Below, piece by piece: positions 56,884-64,000 of a stretch of DNA of 64,000 bases (its first letter is position 1; each line of letters opens with the position of its first letter). A model generated the notes under the pieces. It did no database searches. It saw only the letters and a list, made by a program, of their open reading frames with translations, and was not told where the DNA came from. Origin of the DNA: Phymorhynchus buccinoides (lineage: Eukaryota > Mollusca > Gastropoda > Neogastropoda > Raphitomidae); assembly GCA_017654935.2 (NCBI GenBank), contig CM065690.1, positions 10,301,808 through 10,365,807 of the forward strand, written 5' to 3'. Position numbers and translations under genes: made by a program.

Positions 56884-57146
56884 GGTTTCCCTTTTTTCGT
56901 ACTCAATTTAAACTACCAATTCAAGTTCACCATTGTTAAGTATTATCCATGTTTGCTTTAAATCCCATTTTTGATTTCTTTTTCAATTATTTCATGTGCC
57001 AATTTTTGTTCCATTTTCTTGACTTGATTGTTTTATGTCAAATTTTCTTTGCTTGATGCATGGTATGAATGTGTGAGTGAGAGGGCAAGGTGTAAAGAAG
57101 CTATTGTAGCTTATCCTTTTTACCCTCAATAAAACATTCGTATTCG

Positions 57147-57218
<72 letters not shown>
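56834..57218. repeat. CT arrays flanking a retroelement-like 3' end
   Basis: (CT)n at 56834-56880 and 57150-57218 enclose the + strand version of the sequence inverted at 47610-47855. It ends in GAGGGCAAGGTGTAAAGAAG, a short hairpin, CCCTCAATAAA and CATTCGTATTCGTATTC. Confidence 0.8.
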
Positions 57219-57221
<3 letters not shown>

Positions 57222-57440
57222 GTGCACGATAAGGAAAAAATAGATTATGCCTTCTATTTGATCAAAGGATTTAAAAATAATAAAAAACACACACGAGAGT
57301 AATCACCCATCGCGTCAGCAGAAGCGCTGATAACAATAATATATTTATTGCGAAGACCTACCTAGGCTGCATAGTGCATCGCAGAAAGGTTCATTGAATC
57401 ATTATGTGGTGGTTATATAATCCATATTCCTCAAACTTAC

Positions 57441-57549
57441 CAAGGTTTTCCCCGAAGCGAAAATCACCACCACCATCAAAACCAACCGAAGCACTCCCAG
57501 CACGGCATAATAAAAGTCAGCAGAAACAGCGTAAGTATATAATGTAGTT
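57441..57549 (-). CDS. Possible transmembrane exon
   Basis: Between acceptor TTATTGTAG and donor CTTG|GTAAGT, one frame reads TTLYTYAVSADFYYAVLGV and LRLVLMVVVIFASGKTL, a hydrophobic span of about 23 residues long enough to cross a membrane. The donor is strong. It may be an upstream exon of the - strand gene at 45-37 kb, but its outgoing phase 0 does not fit the 45073 exon directly, so at least one more exon would be needed. Confidence 0.4.
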
Positions 57550-57676
57550 CTACAATAATATAACACACCACACGACAACACAACTAAGCCGTGTTCATCC
57601 AAATAATAACTCCACCGTTCGTTACTCCGTGTCGTCCGTCACACTACTGTGATACCCTACACTGATTTAGTCTTAC

Positions 57677-57860
57677 CTGCTCACAACAAGCAAAACGCAG
57701 GGATTCGTTTCTTTACAGCGGGCGCTTCGAGCGCTTCGAAATTCAGCGAAAAGGGTCTAAGATACACAAGCGTTTGCCCACAAAGTTTGCGAGCGCTCCT
57801 ACTCCTCCTCTCTTCCTCCAAAGCTTTGCACGCCGAAAACTATCACCGTGACTCTCTTCA
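57677..57860 (-). other. Possible 5' exon / promoter-proximal region
   Basis: On the - strand a good donor (GAGCAG|GTAAGA) ends at 57677, 127 nt before the acceptor of the possible transmembrane exon. The region is locally CpG-rich (TTCGAAGCGCTCGAAGCGCC). The frame that would join the next exon has a stop upstream and no ATG, so it would be mostly untranslated. Confidence 0.3.
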
Positions 57861-57869
57861 GATCTGAGG

Positions 57870-59060
57870 GGGGTGGGGGTGGGGGGGTGGGGGTGGGGAG
57901 GGGTGGTGGTGGAGATACAAAACAAGAAGCTCAACATAAGTCATACGTCATAAGTTTCTTTATTGTCCATTACTGTCCACCTTTCTCCCTACAACGCACA
58001 TGGAAACTTGTCTTCCACCGTGTAAAAATAAAAATATTAAATAAAAGTATGAAACATAAATTTACATTAACAAAATATGTAACTCTCACACCACACCCAA
58101 TCATTCATCCGCTCTCCGCTATCTTGCTCACTCATCATGCAACCCACCACCACTTCCGCCTTCATTTTCACCTTTCTTTTATTTTTTCCTTCCATTCATC
58201 CTTTTTTCTTTATTCCTTTTCACCCCCCCCCCCCCCCCCCCCCCTTTTTATATATATTTTTTTTTTTAGGTAGGCTTTCCCCCGCTCTCTTTCATCCTAT
58301 TGTCTGTGTGGCTGACTAAGATGGACATTTCCAAGAGCCTTTAAGTGTTGTTATTTGATACAAAAATGTCTGGGTTTCTGTGTGACCTAGTGTTTGGTGT
58401 ACTGACACATTCATACTGTGTGAAGCTGGTGTATGTGTGGGGGATAGAGAGTGTGTGTGCGTGTGCGTGTGCGTGTGTGTACGTGCATGTGCATGTATAT
58501 ATGCGCGTTAACATTTCGATTTATTAACCTTTGTCAAGACTTACAGAATCAGTCACACTCTCGTGGTGACTCTCTTGTGACAATCTACCCCCGGAAGTGA
58601 TGTCATGTCATCACGCAGGGGGTTAATTAATTATTTCTTGTTGTTTGTTGATTGGCCCATTATGACGTGGGTTAGAAATAATATATTTCTCAACCAATCA
58701 AACAAGAGCTTGTAATGTTGTTGTTTTTTCTTCACAGAGTTTCGTAAAATTCGTTTCTTACAAAATAATGCCAGCTCGGGTAGATCTAACGCCCGACGCA
58801 CGCTTGGCGCTCTCTTGCGAAACTAGTCCCGGTTGTGCAGGCTTACTACGCTATATTACGCTCATGAACCAACCCAGGTTTATCCACCCTATCCACCATT
58901 GTAGACTCACCTAACGAAGTATTTGGTATATTCTAGTCACAGAGACTTATCTCTGTGAAATGCGGGTTGCTCTCCCCTGGAGCGCGTCGCCGCAAGTGCA
59001 GCACCTACCCTTTTTTTTTTGGGGGGGGGGGGGGGGGGTGGACATAGGGTGAGGAGGGGG
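57870..59060. other. Intergenic sequence
   Basis: No gene supported. G-rich (57870-57910), poly-C (58226-58245) and G (59020-59038) runs. 58938-58998 shares CACAGAGACTTATCTCTGTGAAAT-type text with 14915-14985. Confidence 0.45.
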
Positions 59061-59129
59061 TGTGGGCACACTTGGAAAACCTAGCTATCAATTTGGCCAT
59101 ACCAGGCAGCGGGATTTCTTCCTGCTCTT

Positions 59130-59345
59130 ACCGACTTTCAACTGCCGTGGCATTTTTACGTGCGTAAAGCGCACGGGTCAGACTAGCTTTAAGTCCCCAT
59201 CCGAAGGACTCGACGTTCGGTTCGATTTTCCTGTCCAACTAGAAAGAAAGGACGACTGAGGAGGCCGGGATTCGAACCCGGGTCACTCACGCTGCAGTCA
59301 CGCATGATATTGCGAACGTCTTAGCCACTCTGCCATCTTTCTCCC
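59130..59345 (-). repeat. tRNA-derived SINE, copy 1
   Basis: On the - strand a head with an A-box-like TGGCTAAGACGTTCGC and B box GGGTTCGAATCCCGGCC is followed by a body with AGTTGGACAGGAAAATCGAA. It matches 61010-61195 in both head and body. Confidence 0.75.
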
Positions 59346-59960
59346 TGCTCGTGAATGCTAGTCAGGCGTGTCCGAATATGCCTTCCAGGTAGCATAAGAA
59401 ACAGGCTGCCATTCCGGAAGGCTGATTTATCTTCTTTTTTTTAAGTGGATCAACCGCAACACCAACATCCTCAGCGTTTTCACGTGTTTTCCCTCTCTGG
59501 TAAGAAATCTTAATTTGGCCAGGTGTGATGACTCCCACACAAATTTCCCCAAATTCAAAACGAAACATCACTTTGAAGAGCAGCCTCGTTTTGAAGTTGT
59601 GGAAATGTGGATGTGCATGCTCTACTCCTGGCCAGAAAAAAAATAATCAAGGGACTTAATTTTGCTGGGTCAGGTTTTGGGGGGGGGACAATTTTGTCCA
59701 TGGGCGCCAGCAGAGTCACTTAACTCGAATCACTAAAGGCAATATGGTGTCAAAACCAACATATCGCGTATCGAAAGATGAAACCAAACACTGAGAGGCA
59801 AAGCATTCCAGGCTCACTCGAACAGGAACATGTGGGACAACAACAAACAAAGACTGAGGGGGTGTCTAAAGTACAAGATTGCCAATAAAATGTTAACGTA
59901 CAAAAGATACTATCGTTAATGGATACAACTATAAAAAAAAATAAAAAATAAAAAAGAAAA

Positions 59961-60040
59961 GTGCCCGTGCCGAGAATCGGACCCGGAACCATTGGCATGA
60001 CAGACACACCAATGAGCTATCGAGACTTTCAGTGTTGATG
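59961..60040 (-). repeat. Second tRNA-like sequence
   Basis: The - strand reads TAGCTCATTGGTGTGTCTGTC then GGTTCCGGGTCCGATTCTCGG, an A/B-box pair at tRNA spacing. The acceptor-stem ends do not pair, so a SINE head or pseudo-tRNA is more likely than a functional tRNA. Confidence 0.5.
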
Positions 60041-61000
60041 AGTTTCTTAACTCATGTTGCCTGTTGAATACTCTCTAACCAACTAATCTAAAATGTTATC
60101 TGTTTACAGTGTTGTTTTAAGTATTTTATTATTCAAATCATTATTGTTTGAAAGCTTGCATAGACATCTATATGTGTGCAAACTTTGAACAATGTATGCC
60201 TTCTATTTCCCGAGAAAATGCCCAACGTTCAAGTTTGGAGATTAGACCACAGACGCGACGCAACACACACACACACACACACCCGAACAACTATCATACT
60301 ATAGACTCACCTCGTGTTAACTTCCTTAACACGAGTGAGCCAAAAAAGGCGAAGTAAGAAACATAAGGAAAAAATGGAACAGGGCGAAATGGGAATAGGC
60401 GATTCAAGACTTCCCCCGAGTACGCGAGAATGCCGTAGCCTCTGGCACCGGCTTATCAGCGGTGGCCAGTAGAACCCTTCCACCCGTTTCAAATGCCAGC
60501 CCGGGTAGCTGATACCCCGTATTGATTAGAGTATAATAGGTCCAGTTACAAACCTCGGGTATTGAGTTCACATGATTTCCTCCTAGATTCTTCTTCTGCT
60601 CTTTTTTTTATTTCTCCGGTTCATGTTTTTACCAGCGGCCATTACGTTGATAGGGGTCTTTTTGTTTGAAACTATTGGTATCGATTGGTACTGATTGGTA
60701 CTGATTGGCATTGATTTAATGAACAGGGGGTTGAAAGAACCCAACAAGATGACACAGCCATATAAACCGTACCCCCAGCTAATTGATTGAAAGGCAAAGG
60801 GAGATCATTTTCGAATCTTGAGTCATTGTGGGGATTTTGTGTTTATAAAAATCCCACCTCTATCAGTATTTTTAAAAAACACCCAGAAGTTTATTAATTC
60901 ACCAACAAATCCTTAGATGGCACATTTTCACAATTATGTACCAACTTTGATTGAAATCTATCCGCTATACTTTTGCGTAGTCCAGTTTTGTTGTTGTAAT
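60041..61000. other. Intergenic sequence
   Basis: No supported feature apart from short repeats such as ATTGGTACTGATTGGTACTG near 60685-60715 and a CA run near 60265. Confidence 0.45.
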
Positions 61001-61009
61001 ATTCAGATA

Positions 61010-61195
61010 CCGTCCATAAGGGTCTCTGACCGATTGGACGCTAATCTCACCACCATCGGACACGACGTTCAGTTCGATTTTCCTGTCAAACTAGAAAGAA
61101 AGGGCGAGGCCGGGATTGGAACCCCGGTCACTCACGCAATTACATTTGGCAGGCGAACGTTTTAATAACCACTCTGCCACCTTTCTCCCTGCAAC
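61010..61195 (-). repeat. tRNA-derived SINE, copy 2
   Basis: Same head (GGGTTCCAATCCCGGCC variant) and body as 59130-59345. A one-base B-box change (C for G in the TTCGA core) marks decay. Confidence 0.72.
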
Positions 61196-61199
61196 ATCA

Positions 61200-62140
61200 C
61201 ACCAACGCACGCAACAACGCCAAGCCTGGTCCGAATAACCCAAGATGTATATTCACATATCCACCAATGGACTGTCCACAGTGTTCAAAATTACATCATC
61301 TCATATTTTTTTGTTCAATGCTGATGAAAGTGAATGACATTCTCATGACACTATTCTACAAGAATTTGATCAAAGAAACCACAAACACCCCTAACTGTGT
61401 AAAATAAAAGTTAAAGATTGTGCTGGTTTACTTTTTGTCCCAATTGGGGACAGACAGTTTATGAGCAAGTACATAGAGAGATCTCTTTCGAATTTATGGA
61501 ATTCTCGTCAGTATGTATATCTGCTAACAAACACTATCTTGTGGATCAACCCCAACAGGAAGACATTTCTGATAAAAGAATGGTGTCTTCTCTGTACTAG
61601 GCCGAAAAGTCCACAATTTAAGCAAACCAGCACAAGGTGAAAAGAAAAATGAAGAACATTTTGGGTAAAATAGATGTTATTAAAATACGGAAATAGCGAT
61701 TTGAAAAATTTAATACATGTGGGTAGAAAGAGCCGACCACTGAGGTGATCCTCTAATTAAAGGGATGCAAGTAAACCTTGTAGTGTAGCTACTCCCTGAA
61801 CCCAACATGTAAAGAACTGGAAGGTCAGTGCATAGAGAGTTGGCAGTGGATCCCGATCCAAAACTATTCTACAAGAACACACACACACAGAAAAGAATTT
61901 AGCAACCACAAAAAACAGCGCTTGTTTTGTGGAAGGTGTTAACTAACACAGCTCGAAGCAAACCCAAATTTACTCGATGACAATACATCAAGCCAATAAA
62001 TTAATAAATAAACTTAGCAACCATAATAAATAAACTTGCAAACACATGTTCGATCGAGGCCAGCGAAACAATAGCAAACAAACAAAGTAAGAAACAATTC
62101 AAACCGAACCAAAGCCATTGTCCAATGGCTGACGTAATAA
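61200..62140. other. Intergenic sequence
   Basis: AT-rich, no coding or repeat signal that I can support. Confidence 0.45.
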
Positions 62141-62144
62141 CCTA

Positions 62145-62665
62145 TGATCTAAACACACAGAGAGAGAAAACAACAACCGAACAACTCAAGTTGAGATTCT
62201 CTCCATCTATTCACAATTCACGATTTCTTCACGATTCAAAGATCTAAACACAGAGAAACATCAAAACGAACAACTCAAGTTGAGAATGTGTCCATCTATT
62301 CACGATTTTTGCACAATTCAAAGATCTAAACACAGAGAAACATCAAAACGAACAACTCAAGACGATAATTTGTCCATCTATTCACGATTTTTGCACAATT
62401 CAAAGATCTAAACACAGAGAAACATCAAAACGAACAACTCAAGTTGAGATTCTGTCCGTCTATTCACAACTCACGATTTCTGCACAATTCAAAGATCTAA
62501 ACACAGAGAAACATCAAAACGAACAACTCAAGTTGAGATTTCCCCCATCTATTCACAATTCACGATTTATCCACAATTCAAAGATCTAAACACAAAGAAA
62601 AAACAAAACGAACAACTCAAGTTGAGATTTTTTCTGTCTATTCACAATTCACGATTTCGATCTCG
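62145..62665. repeat. 82-89-bp minisatellite, about six units
   Basis: The unit contains AAAGATCTAAACACAGAGAA, ACATCAAAACGAACAACTCA and CCATCTATTCACAATTCACG. Two length classes (82 and 89 bp) differ by a CAATTCA-type insertion. Confidence 0.92.
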
Positions 62666-63133
62666 TACAATTCCGAGATACCCAAAAGGAAGCTCCAGGA
62701 AAATACCCGCGTTTCCGTTGATAAACCCCATCTTTCCCTCATTACTATTGTATTATTATAACAATAAGAAACGACGAAAGATGATTGTGTATTTGTGTGT
62801 TTGCTTCTTCGCACATTTCTATAGGGTTTCCACATTCGCGTTCAATCATTATTGTTGGTCTTTTTCTACGCTTAGTGTAATTTGTTTTGCAGCCAATTCC
62901 GTGTAACCAAAATATTCAGTGAGTACCATGTATAAGCATTGTTGCTTGTTGTGCTCATTGTGTGATTTGGAATAAAACTGTTTAAACCAAACGACAAAAG
63001 CCAGAGCAAGGCACGGTAACTGTGTAAGTGGGGCCCGTCTGTGTCGTTTCACTGGCCGTTGTTGATCTTTTGCAGGGTTGCTTTTTATTGTTTTCTAACA
63101 AAGTGTCAACCAGTTCTTGACCCGTCCAGAAGA

Positions 63134-63137
<4 letters not shown>

Positions 63138-63226
<89 letters not shown>
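63138..63226. repeat. GA microsatellite
   Basis: A pure (GA)n tract of about 89 bp. Confidence 0.97.
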
Positions 63227-63231
<5 letters not shown>

Positions 63232-63244
63232 GTGCAGAGTTTGC

Positions 63245-63810
63245 TTTTAAAGGTGGACCCTGACGGATGAGGTTTTTTGTTGCAAGAAACATGTCGAGAT
63301 CACAAGAAAGATAGCCTTTTCAAGGATCGGAACACTCACTTTGCTCTGGTTTCCTAGAAATCAAACCGTCAAAACGGCGATTCCTCCTTGGCGGAGATGC
63401 CGGAGAGAGAATACATTTTGGATGGGGTGGGTGGAGGCCACTCATTGTGGTTGAAGCTTTTTCTTCTTTGTAGTGCCGTCAAAAAAAAGGAGCTATTTCC
63501 TTTGCTGTGAGCGAATCTCCTTTTGATAAACTGTATACAATATAAAATAAATAAAAAGGCTTGTATTGTGGAAATTTTGTGCAAACGATTTGGTCTAACT
63601 CAGGCGGCTATTAGAAAAGAGAAGGAACATTCACTGAAATAATTTGACTTGCAGCACCTCCGCCAAGGAGGAATCGCAGATTTGACGGTTTGATTTCTAA
63701 AAAGCCAGAGCAAAGTGAGTGTCGCGATCTCTGTAAAGGGCGTTTTCCTGGTGATCTCGACGTGTTTCTTGCACACACAAAACTCATCCGTCAGGGTACC
63801 CCTTTAAAGG
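63245..63810. mobile_element. Element with ~155-bp inverted arms
   Basis: 63245-63397 and 63657-63810 are imperfect reverse complements (AAAGGxGGACCCTGACGGATGA, GCAAGAAACATGTCGAGATCA, ACTCACTTTGCTCTGG, AATCAAACCGTCAAA, TCCTCCTTGGCGGAG). They enclose about 260 bp without a recognisable gene. Confidence 0.88.
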
Positions 63811-64000
63811 AGCCGCAATGCTCTTTCACAGCTTAAATATTGTTGTATTGGTTGACTACCAAAAATGTCTCAAAAAGTTCTTGATTTGTCCAGAAGAATG
63901 CAGTAGAGAGAACTATGTGGGAAATGGTTTTCTCAGGAGGAGGAGGACGAGTCCTGTGTGGCGTGGAGTCGTTTCACATGCAGTCCTTATTGGCCAGCTG
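63811..64000. other. Window end
   Basis: Nothing recognised. CCAGAAGAATxxAG repeats text seen just before the GA array at 63128. Confidence 0.4.

Noticed and set aside
59961..60040. Functional tRNA gene on the - strand
   Set aside because: A- and B-box-like text is present but the acceptor stem does not pair. A SINE head or pseudo-tRNA is more likely. Also applies to 6301-6362, 17371-17435, 59262-59345 and 61110-61190.

Overview
The window looks like animal genomic DNA, most likely from a mollusc or another marine invertebrate (inference). Genes are split by GT-AG introns. More than half of the sequence is microsatellite, minisatellite or dispersed repeat, and there is a 500-base N gap at 9229-9728. 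No bacterial or viral gene organisation is visible.

Three protein-coding loci can be supported. (1) A cyclin B/B3-like gene on the + strand, with exons at 1314-1456, 3346-3450, 7248-7403 and a frame-disturbed exon near 8717-8876. The end of the second cyclin fold is not visible. (2) An inhibitor-of-apoptosis (IAP/BIRC) gene on the + strand, 11595-25049, with two BIR zinc folds, a UBA-like segment and a C-terminal C3HC4 RING. Its splice phases close into an 878-residue protein only if one 64-nt exon from a tandem array of eight near-identical exon copies (18276-19038) is used, or if that exon is skipped through an alternative donor 11 nt upstream. (3) An unidentified low-complexity protein on the - strand, four phase-consistent exons from 45073 down to 37532, with a possible transmembrane exon and 5' exon near 57.4-57.9 kb.

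The rest is repeats. The retroelement remains are two fragments of a CR1/jockey-type LINE reverse transcriptase C-terminus (27381-27662 and 35607-36350), a LINE 3' end of another family (17750-18205), and a Penelope-like GIY-YIG endonuclease fragment (27663-28104). There are also tRNA-derived SINE-like copies and at least eight short inverted-repeat (MITE or foldback) families. One family shows TTAA target duplications and a self-nested copy (55324-55810). Another has a TA-flanked element inside it (19069-19413). A third supplies the stop codon of the - strand gene (37532-37534).

Minisatellites lie at 1006-1120, 4509-4805, 18.3-19.0 kb, 19.58-19.83 kb, 25.03-26.53 kb, 28.96-29.82 kb, 40.39-40.70 kb, 45.45-45.88 kb and 62.2-62.7 kb. 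Dinucleotide arrays dominate 32.2-33.4 kb, 38.2-38.8 kb, 40.9-41.5 kb and 46.4-51.5 kb. The 19-bp satellite at 25-26.5 kb appears to have grown out of the RING exon of the IAP gene, because a second copy of the RING tail closes it at 26525-26574.
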